Positions 35,855 to 44,255 of a DNA stretch of 64,000 bases are shown piece after piece. How positions within the stretch are numbered: position 1 is the first letter of the stretch; each line of letters begins with the position of its first letter. The position numbers and the translations under genes are program-made. The notes beneath the pieces were generated by a model. That model saw only the letters and a program-made list of their open reading frames with translations, was not told the origin of the DNA and did no database searches. This DNA is from DATFDN01 sp963818725 (GTDB lineage: Bacteria > Pseudomonadota > Alphaproteobacteria > Acetobacterales > Acetobacteraceae), in assembly GCA_963818725.1 (NCBI GenBank), contig CAWFTU010000001.1, forward strand, positions 248,001-312,000, written 5' to 3'.

Positions 35855-36407
35855 AGGCGAGCCTCCGCCGGTTAGCCGCCAGCTTCAGGAACGCCGCCTT
35901 GTCGATGACCTTGACGTTGCCCCACATGCCCTCGTGGCCCACGCCGCAGAATTCGTGGCAGGGCATGTGGTGCTCGGCGGGGTTGGTGAAGTTGATCGCG
36001 AGGGTGGAGACGTATCCCGGCACCAGCATCGTGTTGAAGTTGGTGTGGTCGATGATGAAGCCATGCACCACGTCGGCGCTGGTAGCTCGGAGGGTGATCG
36101 GCGTATTGGCGGGCACCAGGATGCAGGGCGGCGAGAAGGAGTATTGCTGGCCGATGGCGCGCACCGTGACCGAGTCGTTGGGCTCGAGGGCGCTGCCGAG
36201 GTTGCTCTCAATGAACTCGCCCGCGACATGCAAGGTGCGGGGGTCGATGGTCTCCACGCGCGGCTGTGGCATGATCGCCTGGTGAATCCCCGCGAAGCCG
36301 GCCATAAGCACGAGGAACAGGAGCATGACAATGGACCATATGGCCCACCGGCGCTCGACGCGGGCCGCGCTCTGGGCGCTGCCGCCATGATCGGAAGCGG
36401 AACTCAT
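35847..36407 (-). CDS. Cytochrome c oxidase subunit II (CuA-containing)
   Basis: A 186-residue protein with one N-terminal membrane helix (IWSIVMLLFLVLMAGFAGI) and a periplasmic cupredoxin domain. The dinuclear CuA site is complete: VVHGF supplies the first His and CHEFCGVGHEGMWG supplies two Cys, the second His and the Met. A single TM is usual for ba3-type oxidases. It accepts electrons from the cytochromes c encoded around it. Confidence 0.92.
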   Translation of the reverse strand: MSSASDHGGSAQSAARVERRWAIWSIVMLLFLVLMAGFAGIHQAIMPQPRVETIDPRTLHVAGEFIESNLGSALEPNDSVTVRAIGQQYSFSPPCILVPANTPITLRATSADVVHGFIIDHTNFNTMLVPGYVSTLAINFTNPAEHHMPCHEFCGVGHEGMWGNVKVIDKAAFLKLAANRRRLACD

Positions 36408-36424
36408 GGGCGTCGATGGTCTCC

Positions 36425-36607
36425 TTATGGCCCGGCGCCGCGCGGGACGAACACGAGCAGGTAGAAGGCGAACCAGATGACGGCCACGATCGCGCTGGCA
36501 ATGCCGGCCAGCGCGATGGCGCCGCGCGAGCCGGTCAGGACGATGTCGTCGGCCGCCTTGTCCTGCGCGGCGGCGATGGCGGGATCGTCAGGTTGCGCGT
36601 TGATCAT
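36425..36607 (-). CDS. Small membrane subunit of the oxidase operon
   Basis: A 60-residue protein with a single membrane helix (GAIALAGIASAIVAVIWFAFYLLVFV). B-type oxidases often have a short extra subunit (IIa or IV-like), and its position just upstream of subunit II supports that role. The sequence itself has no diagnostic motif. Confidence 0.6.
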   Translation of the reverse strand: MINAQPDDPAIAAAQDKAADDIVLTGSRGAIALAGIASAIVAVIWFAFYLLVFVPRGAGP

Positions 36608-36616
36608 GCTCTTGCC

Positions 36617-37894
36617 TCAATCGAGCGGCGCCGAACGCAGTTCGTTCGCTTGGCGCGCGGTCACGGGCTCGCCGCGGTTGCCCCACGCGACCCGGATGTA
36701 GCTGACCACGGCGGCGACCTCGTCATCGGAGAGGGACTGGGCGAAGGGCGGCATTCCATACGGCGTGGGATCGCCCGCGGTCCCCGGCGGGTAGCCGCCG
36801 TTCAGCACCATGCGGATCGGGTTCACCGCCGAGGACATCTGAATGGACTGGTTGCCCGCCAGCGGCGGATAGCTGGGCGGCACCCCTTGTCCTTGCGTCC
36901 CGTGGCAACTGGCGCATTGGGAGTCATAGACGGTCTTGCCGAGGCGCATCAGCAGGCTGCTCTCCTCGACGGGGATGCTGGGAGGCGGCGTCACGGACGT
37001 GCCGCGCTGGGGCAGGCTCTTCAGGTACACCGACATCGCGCGGATGTCGGAGTCGGTCAGGTACTGGAGGCTGTCGTAGACGACCTCCGCCATCGGGCCG
37101 TACACCGCCCCGCGCCGCGATGTGCCGGTGCGCAGCAAGGCGGTGATGTCCTCGATGCTCCAATCGCCGAGACCGGCCTCCTTGTTCGAGGTGAGCGACG
37201 GCGCGTACCAATCCTGCATGGGAATGAGACCGCCTTCGAACGCCTGCAATTCCGAGCTGCCGCCGAGCGCGTTGATGCGGGTGTGGCACATCCCGCAATG
37301 CCCCAGCCCTTGCACGAGATAGGCGCCACGATTCCACTCGTCGGATTTCGCGGGATCGGGCTTGTACTCGCCCGCGCTGAAGAACAGGGTCCGCCATCCC
37401 AGGATTAAGGCGCGGTTGTTGTAAGGGAACCGGAGATCGTTCTCGTGATTCGCGGCCCGCACCGCCGGCACGGATTGCAGGTATGCGAAGATCGCGTCGG
37501 AGTCCGCGCGCGTGACCTTGGTGTAGTCCTGGAACGGCATGGCCGGGTAGATCAAGCCGCCATCGGGGGACCGCCCATTGTGCATCAGCCCATAGAACTG
37601 CTCGGCGGTCCACTTGCCGATGCCGGCCTCGGGATCGGGCGTGATGTTCGTCGAGTAGAGCGTCCCGAACGGGGTCGGCATCGCACGACCCCCGGCGAAC
37701 AGCTTGCCGCCCGGCTTGGTGTGGCACGCGATGCAGTCGCCGGCACGGGCGAGGTACTCGCCCTCTTTCACCAACCCCGGATCGGACGCGGCCGGGAGCT
37801 GCTGGGCGAGCGAGGAACCGTGCGCGGTCACGAGCAGCAGGGCCGCGGATGCCCCTGTGCGCAGCCAATCCATTTTACTTGCAGGCGCTATCAC
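36617..37894 (-). CDS. Triheme cytochrome c, alcohol/gluconate dehydrogenase type
   Basis: A 425-residue exported protein with a signal peptide and three cytochrome c domains: CIACH near 55, CGMCH near 200 and CASCH near 325. FGTLYSTNITPDPEAGIGKWT and HNGRSPDGGLIYPAMPFQDY are typical of subunit II of membrane-bound PQQ alcohol dehydrogenase and flavin gluconate dehydrogenase of acetic acid bacteria, which pass electrons to quinone. Here no dehydrogenase subunit accompanies it. It is set within an oxidase operon, 9 bases before the small subunit, so direct transfer to the oxidase is plausible. Confidence 0.88.
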   Translation of the reverse strand: MIAPASKMDWLRTGASAALLLVTAHGSSLAQQLPAASDPGLVKEGEYLARAGDCIACHTKPGGKLFAGGRAMPTPFGTLYSTNITPDPEAGIGKWTAEQFYGLMHNGRSPDGGLIYPAMPFQDYTKVTRADSDAIFAYLQSVPAVRAANHENDLRFPYNNRALILGWRTLFFSAGEYKPDPAKSDEWNRGAYLVQGLGHCGMCHTRINALGGSSELQAFEGGLIPMQDWYAPSLTSNKEAGLGDWSIEDITALLRTGTSRRGAVYGPMAEVVYDSLQYLTDSDIRAMSVYLKSLPQRGTSVTPPPSIPVEESSLLMRLGKTVYDSQCASCHGTQGQGVPPSYPPLAGNQSIQMSSAVNPIRMVLNGGYPPGTAGDPTPYGMPPFAQSLSDDEVAAVVSYIRVAWGNRGEPVTARQANELRSAPLD

Positions 37895-37904
37895 GTGCGT
37901 CCTT

Positions 37905-38663
37905 TCACTGCGGCTCGCTGCCGCAGGCGAACGGCATTGCCAGCGCGCCCTGGGGCGCCGACGAGGCGTCGGCGGGAACGGTGCGGGAGGCCAGCCACGC
38001 CGCGACGGCGGTCACGTCTTGCTCGGTGAGGCGGCTGGCCACGGTCTGCATGCAATCCGGCGCGGCCGCCGTGCGGGTGCCATAGCGCCAAGCCCCGAGC
38101 TGGGCGCTGATATAGGCGGGGCGCAGGCCGAGCAGGCCCGGTATGGCCGGCTCCATGCCGGTGAGCGCGCGCCCGTGGCAACTGGCGCAGGCCGGAATGC
38201 CGCGTGTGGAATCGCCGTGCATCACCAGCGACTCTCCTTGGGACAGCACCGCCTGGCTGACCACAGGCACCGCGGGAGGCGAGGCGGGGGGGTGCTGTCC
38301 GGCGAAGTACTCAGCCATTTTCCGCAGATACGAGTCGGGCAGGAACTCCAGCAGGTAGTTCATCGGTGGGTACCTGCGGCGGCCTTCTTGAAACGCGCTC
38401 AACTGGTGGTACAGGTACCCCGCTGGCTTGCCGGCAAGCCGGGGGAAGTAGTCGTTGCTCGTGCCCTGCCCCTTATCCCCGTGGCAGGGCGCGCAGGCGA
38501 GCACCCGCGCCGCCATCGTGTCGGGCGCCTGGGCCGCTGGCTGACCCCGAGCACCATGCGGCCCGAAGGTCAGTCCCATCAAGGACAGGCCCGTCACGCC
38601 CAACCGGACCGCCGATCCGATGCGTGCCGATCGGTGATCCTTGAATGGCCTACACCCTCTCAT
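37905..38663 (-). CDS. Diheme cytochrome c (c4-like)
   Basis: About 252 residues with a signal sequence (VRLGVTGLSLMGLTFGPHGARG) and two heme domains: CAPCH near 58 and CASCH near 160. FPRLAGKPAGYLYHQLSAFQEGRR and MNYLLEFLPDSYLRKMAEYFA are typical of c4-like proteins. The start is taken at the ATG giving MRGCRPFKDHRSAR; the frame is open further upstream. It is the first gene of the six-gene oxidase operon. Confidence 0.85.
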   Translation of the reverse strand: MRGCRPFKDHRSARIGSAVRLGVTGLSLMGLTFGPHGARGQPAAQAPDTMAARVLACAPCHGDKGQGTSNDYFPRLAGKPAGYLYHQLSAFQEGRRRYPPMNYLLEFLPDSYLRKMAEYFAGQHPPASPPAVPVVSQAVLSQGESLVMHGDSTRGIPACASCHGRALTGMEPAIPGLLGLRPAYISAQLGAWRYGTRTAAAPDCMQTVASRLTEQDVTAVAAWLASRTVPADASSAPQGALAMPFACGSEPQ

Positions 38664-38939
38664 GCTGGTGCCGACTCTTCTATGAGACTTCGGTTCATTC
38701 GTCGCTCCACGGAATGAACAGCGCAAATACCGGCGTGCCTCGCGAGGCGCATTGATCCATGTCAACATCATGGAAGTATGGGCGTAAAGTGACAGTGGAT
38801 CGTTGCCAGGCGGCGACGCAGGGTGCTAGTCCACTCGGAAGAACCTTCGAGAGGTGCGTTGGGTCGCGGCGATGGCGGGGCGCCTCGTCCCCAAGGCGTG
38901 ATCCCGCCGCTCCGGATGCCAACCACCTAAGGAGCCTGC

Positions 38940-39137
38940 ATGAGCGACGCGGTCCCGGCGAATTACATCGAGTGCGTGTATATGGGCCTCGAACCCTGTC
39001 CGGCGACGGACTGCTTCTACGCCGATGGGTGGAGCTGCCCCGCTCTGGTGCGCACGCCTCTTGGCATGGAGGTGGTTCCCATACCCAAAAGGCATCCGCC
39101 AGTCCGGCGCGACCCGGCCGGAGGACCGTCGCGCTAA
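38940..39137 (+). CDS. Small Cys-rich hypothetical protein
   Basis: A 65-residue frame with AAGGAG seven bases before the ATG. The first 40 residues (NYIECVYMGLEPCPATDCFYADGWSCPALV) hold four Cys and two Tyr, which could bind a metal or form disulfides. The last 20 residues are basic and Pro-rich. No family is recognised. The sequence character and ribosome site argue for a real gene, but it is short. Confidence 0.45.
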   Translation: MSDAVPANYIECVYMGLEPCPATDCFYADGWSCPALVRTPLGMEVVPIPKRHPPVRRDPAGGPSR

Positions 39138-39255
39138 TTGGAATCCGCCGCGATCTGAGCTGTTCAAGGTCCGTATGAGCACGGCTGAATATCACCCCGG
39201 CCCGGTCCCGCCCTGGCCGGCCGTCGAACCGCGACGGCGCCTTTCCGAATAGCTC

Positions 39256-40905
39256 TTACGGCAGGGCAGGCCGCCACGCATCCTGAAGCCCTCGCACGCG
39301 CGGCAGCAGGATCATGTCCCACGGGCTCGGCATGGCTCCGACCGGCACATGCACGAGCGCCGGCCGCGCGGCGTCGAAAGCCTCGCGCAGGCACGCCTCC
39401 AGCGCCTCGGGCGTGGCCGCGCGATAGCCGGTCGCGCCGAAACTTTGGGCGAAGGCGACGAAGTCCGGGTTCAACAGGTCGCAGGCGATCAGGCGGTTGC
39501 CGTACTGCCTCTCCTGGATCCGGCGCACATTGCCGAAGCCGCCATCGTCGAACACCACCGCCACGACCGGTAGGCCGTGCCGCAGCGCGGTCGCGAGTTC
39601 CTGCGCCTGGTACATGAACCCGCCATCGCCAGCGACGCACACCACCTTGCGGCCCGGCAGCGCCGCCTGGGCGCCCAGCGCCGCACCATAGGCCCAGCCC
39701 AGATTGTCCTGGTAGCCGGGTGATAGGTAAAGGCGCGGGGCGGAGACGGGCCAAGCGAGGCGGCTCGCGAAGCCGACCTGGGTGACATCTTCCACGAAGA
39801 TGCCGTCCTCGGGCAGCGCGGCGCGGATGGCGCGCAGGAAGCTCATCTGCGGCTCCAGCCGAGCCAGCCTTTCCTCAAACCAGACGCGGGCGACCTCCCG
39901 CGCGCCGTCCCAGTCGGCGGGCTTTCGTCCTCGCGCCGCGAGGGCATCAGCCAGCGCGGGAAGCGCCTCGGCGGCGTCGGCGATGCCGGCGCAGGCTGGG
40001 CGACGGAAACGATCGGGCTCGGCGGGGTCGATGTCGACGCGCACCACTTGCAGGCCCTGATCGACGCCCCAGACGCTTTGCTGCCAATAGAGCCGCGTGC
40101 CCACCGCCAGCACGACATCCGCCTCGCGCCAGAAGCGGTGCCCTTCGGTGAACGACACGGCCAGGGGATGCGTGGTGGGGATGACCCCGCGCCCGCGCCG
40201 GAAGGTGGAGACCGGGGCGCCGAGCTGCTCGGCCACGCGCAACAGCGCCGCGCCGGCATTGAGCGCCCCGCCGCCGGCCACGATCAAGGGCCGCCGCGCG
40301 CCCGCCAGCAGGTCGGCCGCGCGCTCGATCGCCGCCGGGTCGAGCGGCGGCACCGTGCGTGGCAACGGCCCAGGGATTTCGGCCGGACCCGTCATGGCCC
40401 AGGTGTCGATCGCGCATTCCAGCGCCACCGGGCCGGGTCGGCCGGAGATCGCGGCGCGCACCGCCTCGGCCACGCGCGCGCCGGCCTCGTGGGGGCCAGC
40501 GATGCGGGCGGCGAACTTGGTCAGGTGGCGCAGCACGCCAAGCTGGTCGGGGATCTCGTGCAGGTGGCCATGCCCCTGGTCGATGGCGAAGCTCGGGATC
40601 TGTCCGGCCAAGGCCAGCACCGGCGCGCCCATGCCGAGGGCGGTCAGCAGCGCGGCAGACGTGTTCAGCAGCCCAGGGCCGGGGACGACCGCGAAGGCTT
40701 GCGGGCGTCCGGCCACGAGCGCCGCGCCGAGCGCCATGTAGGCCGCCGTCTGCTCGTGGCGGACATGGATCACCCGCAGCCCGGCGGCGCCGTGCGCGGC
40801 GTCGAACAGCGGATCGTTGTGAACCCCCGGCAGTGCGTAAAGCGTGTCGATCCCGTGCCGGAGCAGGGCCTGGATCGTCGCCGCGGCGGTGGTGCTCCGG
40901 TTCAC
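39256..40905 (-). CDS. Thiamine pyrophosphate-dependent enzyme (acetolactate synthase/benzoylformate decarboxylase-like)
   Basis: A 549-residue three-domain TPP enzyme. The catalytic Glu lies in RHEQTAAYMALGAA near 51, the central domain has PLIVAGGGALNAGA, and the TPP/Mg motif is CVAGDGGFMYQAQELATALRHGLPVVAVVFDD near 430. It is shorter than typical IlvB, and no small subunit follows, so it is more likely a decarboxylase or lyase of 2-oxo acids. The substrate is not assignable. It lies 12 bases after the glucosidase stop on the same strand, suggesting a two-gene operon. Confidence 0.82.
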   Translation of the reverse strand: MNRSTTAAATIQALLRHGIDTLYALPGVHNDPLFDAAHGAAGLRVIHVRHEQTAAYMALGAALVAGRPQAFAVVPGPGLLNTSAALLTALGMGAPVLALAGQIPSFAIDQGHGHLHEIPDQLGVLRHLTKFAARIAGPHEAGARVAEAVRAAISGRPGPVALECAIDTWAMTGPAEIPGPLPRTVPPLDPAAIERAADLLAGARRPLIVAGGGALNAGAALLRVAEQLGAPVSTFRRGRGVIPTTHPLAVSFTEGHRFWREADVVLAVGTRLYWQQSVWGVDQGLQVVRVDIDPAEPDRFRRPACAGIADAAEALPALADALAARGRKPADWDGAREVARVWFEERLARLEPQMSFLRAIRAALPEDGIFVEDVTQVGFASRLAWPVSAPRLYLSPGYQDNLGWAYGAALGAQAALPGRKVVCVAGDGGFMYQAQELATALRHGLPVVAVVFDDGGFGNVRRIQERQYGNRLIACDLLNPDFVAFAQSFGATGYRAATPEALEACLREAFDAARPALVHVPVGAMPSPWDMILLPRVRGLQDAWRPALP

Positions 40906-40917
40906 CGCTCGCCCCCC

Positions 40918-43092
40918 TCAGGCATTTGGCCCGTCGCGCATCAGCCGCGCCGCCTCGACCAGGCTGCGTCGCTCGACGATCCGGGCATTGCCGCGCGTCA
41001 CCTCCAGGCTGGTCGAATCGCCCTCGCGGACAAAGCGGAGATCGAGGACGTGATGGCCCACGCGAAGGTCGGTCAGGCTGATGTCCGGGAGCCAGTCGGG
41101 CAGCCACGGATCGACATACAAGCGGTCGTTGGGCGCGTCCGGCTGGATGCCGAGCAGCGCCAGCACCAGCATGAACGCCGAGCCAGCGGCCCAGGCCTGC
41201 GGAACGTTGGCGCCCAAGTATTGCACCGGGAAGCCGCCATCCTCCCGCTTCACGCCCGCGTAGAGCTCCGGCACTTGGCTGAGCTGGAAGTAGCTGGAGG
41301 CGCTGGTGATGTCGCGGGCGATCTCGGCCGCCTCGGCGTGAAAGCCATAGCGTTTGAAGCCCTCGGCGATGATCCCGTTGTCGTGCGGCCAGACCGAGCC
41401 GTTCTGGTAGGAGTACGGGTTGAACGCCGGATGGTTGGCCGACAAGGTGCGGATGCCCCAGCCGCTGTTCATGTCCGGCGCCATCAGCCGGCTGATCACG
41501 CGCCCCGCCCGATCCGGCGGAACAATGCCCGAGAACAGGCAATGTCCCGGATTGGAGGCGACGCTCAGCACCGGCTTCTTGTTCCCGTCCAGCAGATACG
41601 CGTAGAAGCCGCTCTCCTCGTCCCAGAACGTCTTGTTGAAACGCTCGAACAGGGCGCTCGCCTTGGCCCGGAGCGCGGCCGCGCGCTCCGGCTTGCCGAG
41701 GTAGTCGAAAATCTCGGCCGTGCGCAGCCATGCGTCGTACACATAGCCTTGCAGCTCGACCAGGGCTTTCGGCCCCTTGGCAAGCGTGCCGTCGGTATAC
41801 TGAACGGCGTCGCCCGCGTCCTTCCAGGCGAGGTTTTCGTATCCCGCTGGGGAGCGGGTCTGGTACTCCTGGAACCCGTCGCCATCGCGGTCGCCCCAGT
41901 CGTCGATCCACTCGAGGCAGCCCTCGGCGTGTCCAAGATGCCGCTCCAGCAAGGGGCGATCGCCGGTGCCCCGCCACGCGGCGTGCAGGGTGATGAGATA
42001 GAGTGGCGTCGCGTCGGCGGTGCCGTAATAGGGCGTGTGCGGGATCAGCTTGAAATGGGCCAGCTCGCCATAGCGCAGCTCGTGCAGGATCTTGCCCGGC
42101 TCGGCGTCGCGGTAGTCGTCGCGTTCCTTGGCCTGCCACTGGCCGAGCACGTCCAGCGCGCCGCGGGCGAACTCGGGATAGACCAGGATGGTTTGCAAGG
42201 AGACGATCAGGCTGTCGCGGCCGAACGGGGCCACGAACCACGGCAGGCCGGCGGCCGGGACGAACACCATGTGGTCGGTGCCGTCCAGCGGCAGGCGGAG
42301 TGCGGCCATGTCGTCCACCGCCTGGTTGTAAAAGTCCTGGAAGTGGACGTTCGACGTGGCGATCTTCAGCACCCGCCGCCGCCACTCCCGCCGCTCCATC
42401 GCTTGGTGGGATTGCTCGGACTGGTCCGCGCAGTCGTGCGGCGCGTGGCACGTCTTCTCGCCGCTGTCGAGTTCATAAAGCAGGCAGGTGTGCCAGGTGC
42501 CGCCGGGGTCGATTTCCACCGCGAAGCTCAGCCGCCCGTTCGCGTAGACGGGCGGCGCGCCGTTGCGCGTGGCGGCGACGCTGATCGCGCGCACGAAGTC
42601 ACGGTTGCGATAGGTCGTGGTCAGGCGCGCGTGGGCGCTGGACCACTCGGTGGTGATGCGGCCCCGGCGGACGATGGTGCCCTGCTTCACCTCGAAGATG
42701 TCGGCGAAGTCGGAGCGCAGCGTGATCTCAAGGTTGAAGCGGACCGGGCGGAGCCCGAAATTCCTGATGTCGATGTCCTCGTGCAGGCCGCCCGCCATCA
42801 TGCGGCTGTTGACCAGCGACAGGCTGTGCTCGGCGATGGGTCCGTCCTCGGTCATGAAACGGCGGTTGGTCAGGAAGATGCGCGCGCAGTCATGGGTGAG
42901 CGGGCCGCCGTTGAGCAGGTCCCAGTCCTCGCCATTGGCCTGCACGCCCCAGACGCTGAGCACCCGCGTGTCGTAAAAATAGAGGCCGCGGTCGGTCGGG
43001 AACGTTATCTGTCCATCCGGCTCGGTGACCAGGACGGATTGGCCCTGGTGGATGGTGATCTGCGGCGGGCCGACCTGGACCTTGAAGGCCAT
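40918..43092 (-). CDS. Amylo-alpha-1,6-glucosidase / glycogen-debranching-like protein
   Basis: A 724-residue protein. Residues 1-210 form the GDE N-terminal domain (QITFPTDRGLYFYDTRVLS), and the rest is an (alpha/alpha)6 barrel. Candidate catalytic regions are LPWFVAPFGRDSLIVSLQT near 290, WIDDWGDRDGDGFQEYQ near 390 and YSYQNGSVWPHDNGIIAEGF near 570. Such proteins hydrolyse alpha-1,6 branches or related glucans. The ATG was chosen for its AGGGAGA site and because upstream residues are not family-like. The frame opposite is open too, but is a shadow of GC-rich codon use. Confidence 0.85.
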   Translation of the reverse strand: MAFKVQVGPPQITIHQGQSVLVTEPDGQITFPTDRGLYFYDTRVLSVWGVQANGEDWDLLNGGPLTHDCARIFLTNRRFMTEDGPIAEHSLSLVNSRMMAGGLHEDIDIRNFGLRPVRFNLEITLRSDFADIFEVKQGTIVRRGRITTEWSSAHARLTTTYRNRDFVRAISVAATRNGAPPVYANGRLSFAVEIDPGGTWHTCLLYELDSGEKTCHAPHDCADQSEQSHQAMERREWRRRVLKIATSNVHFQDFYNQAVDDMAALRLPLDGTDHMVFVPAAGLPWFVAPFGRDSLIVSLQTILVYPEFARGALDVLGQWQAKERDDYRDAEPGKILHELRYGELAHFKLIPHTPYYGTADATPLYLITLHAAWRGTGDRPLLERHLGHAEGCLEWIDDWGDRDGDGFQEYQTRSPAGYENLAWKDAGDAVQYTDGTLAKGPKALVELQGYVYDAWLRTAEIFDYLGKPERAAALRAKASALFERFNKTFWDEESGFYAYLLDGNKKPVLSVASNPGHCLFSGIVPPDRAGRVISRLMAPDMNSGWGIRTLSANHPAFNPYSYQNGSVWPHDNGIIAEGFKRYGFHAEAAEIARDITSASSYFQLSQVPELYAGVKREDGGFPVQYLGANVPQAWAAGSAFMLVLALLGIQPDAPNDRLYVDPWLPDWLPDISLTDLRVGHHVLDLRFVREGDSTSLEVTRGNARIVERRSLVEAARLMRDGPNA

Positions 43093-43350
43093 GCGGCTTT
43101 CTCCCTGACGTGAGCGGTGGGGCGGATTGTGCCTGATCGCGGCCAAAGTCGCGAGCGTGTCGTGAGCGAGGGCGCACGGCGTCGGCATCCGCGAGGGGCG
43201 GGTGCCGCTTGGTGGCAAGAGGCCGCAATCGGCACTTGGCCCAAGCTCGTAATCCGCACGCAATGGTTGCAGAACACGACTGTGTCTCCCTGCGATGACG
43301 GGGTTTTGTTTCACGCTTGACGGGCTTCTGCGGTAGAACGGGATGAAAAG

Positions 43351-43365
43351 TTAACGATCGATTAA
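43351..43365. promoter_or_regulatory. CtrA-box-like site
   Basis: TTAACGATCGATTAA is a perfect TTAA-N7-TTAA, the binding pattern of the alphaproteobacterial master regulator CtrA. It ends 18 bases before the start of the WecG-like gene that opens the polysaccharide locus. Such an AT-rich dyad is unlikely by chance in this GC-rich DNA, but binding is not shown. Confidence 0.5.
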
Positions 43366-43383
43366 GGTGAAGGGGTAGCCGCA

Positions 43384-44154
43384 GTGTCAGGCCCATTCAG
43401 CCAGACCACGACAGTCGGAATCCGGGTGGACGTGGTTGAGACGCTGGACCCGATTGAAGTTGCCGTCGCGCACGCGCTGCAAGGCCAGCGCCCATGGTTG
43501 ATGACCTTCGTCAACCCCGCCTCCACGATCGTCGCGCGCCAGAACCCCGACTACGCCGCCATGCTGCGCGAGTTTGACATGGTGGTGCCGGACGGGATCG
43601 GGATGTCGCTCGCGATCCGCTTGCTGCATCGCCGGCACGCCGCCCGGATTAGCTTTGACACCACCTCGCTCGCGCCGGTCGTGTTCCGGCTGGCGGCGAA
43701 GCGGTCGGCCCGCGTCGTGCTCGCCGGCGGCCGGCCGGGGGTGGCCGAGCGGGCGCGCGCGCAGCTCGCGCGGGAGTTTCCCGGCATCAAGGTGGTTGGA
43801 GCCTTCGACGGCTACGCTGATCGCGCGGCGACGATCGATACCATCCGCGCGCTCGCCCCGGACATCATCGTGTGTGGCATGGGCAGCATAGTCCAGGAAA
43901 ATTTCCTGCTGCAACTGGTCGCGGCCGGATGGCGCGGAGTGGGCTTCACCTGCGGGGGCTATCTCGACCAGTTGAACGGCGGCATGAACTATTACCCGAG
44001 GTTCGTTGACAAGTGGAATTTGCGCTGGGCGTATCGGCTGTGCCGGGAGCCGCGGCGGCTCTGGCGCCGCTACTTGTTGGACTACCCGGCATTCGGCCTT
44101 GCCCTGTGCCGCGCGCTGGGCGCGGCGGGCGTCCACGCACTCACCCAACGGTGA
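43384..44154 (+). CDS. WecG/TagA/CpsF-family glycosyltransferase (GT26)
   Basis: A 256-residue transferase that adds a sugar such as ManNAcA or GlcA to a lipid-linked intermediate at the cytoplasmic membrane. Family motifs are FVNPASTIVARQNPDYAAML near 40, VVPDGIGMSLAIRLL near 65, VCGMGSIVQENFL near 165 and CGGYLDQLNGG near 190. The start is GTG. It opens the exopolysaccharide locus and is followed after about 100 bases by the Wzc-like gene. Confidence 0.85.
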   Translation: MSGPFSQTTTVGIRVDVVETLDPIEVAVAHALQGQRPWLMTFVNPASTIVARQNPDYAAMLREFDMVVPDGIGMSLAIRLLHRRHAARISFDTTSLAPVVFRLAAKRSARVVLAGGRPGVAERARAQLAREFPGIKVVGAFDGYADRAATIDTIRALAPDIIVCGMGSIVQENFLLQLVAAGWRGVGFTCGGYLDQLNGGMNYYPRFVDKWNLRWAYRLCREPRRLWRRYLLDYPAFGLALCRALGAAGVHALTQR

Positions 44155-44255
44155 GCTTTGACGTTCTGGCGAAACGTGTTATCATTAGGGTAACGGCCCG
44201 TTCACGCCAAGGCGGGCGCCCTGTGGCGTGTTAACCGAGGTGGATTGCAACACAA

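Noticed and set aside
38759..39178. A 139-codon frame overlapping the small Cys-rich gene
   Set aside because: It has Arg/Ser-rich shadow composition and no ribosome site; the shorter frame at 38940 is more gene-like.
39947..42451. An 834-codon open frame on the minus strand spanning the glucosidase and TPP genes
   Set aside because: It is the +1 or +2 frame of the two real genes, with low-complexity composition and no motifs.
40048..43113. A 1021-codon open frame on the plus strand opposite the TPP enzyme and glucosidase genes
   Set aside because: It is a shadow of GC-rich codon use. It has no family-like motifs, and the two minus-strand genes beneath have complete catalytic motifs.
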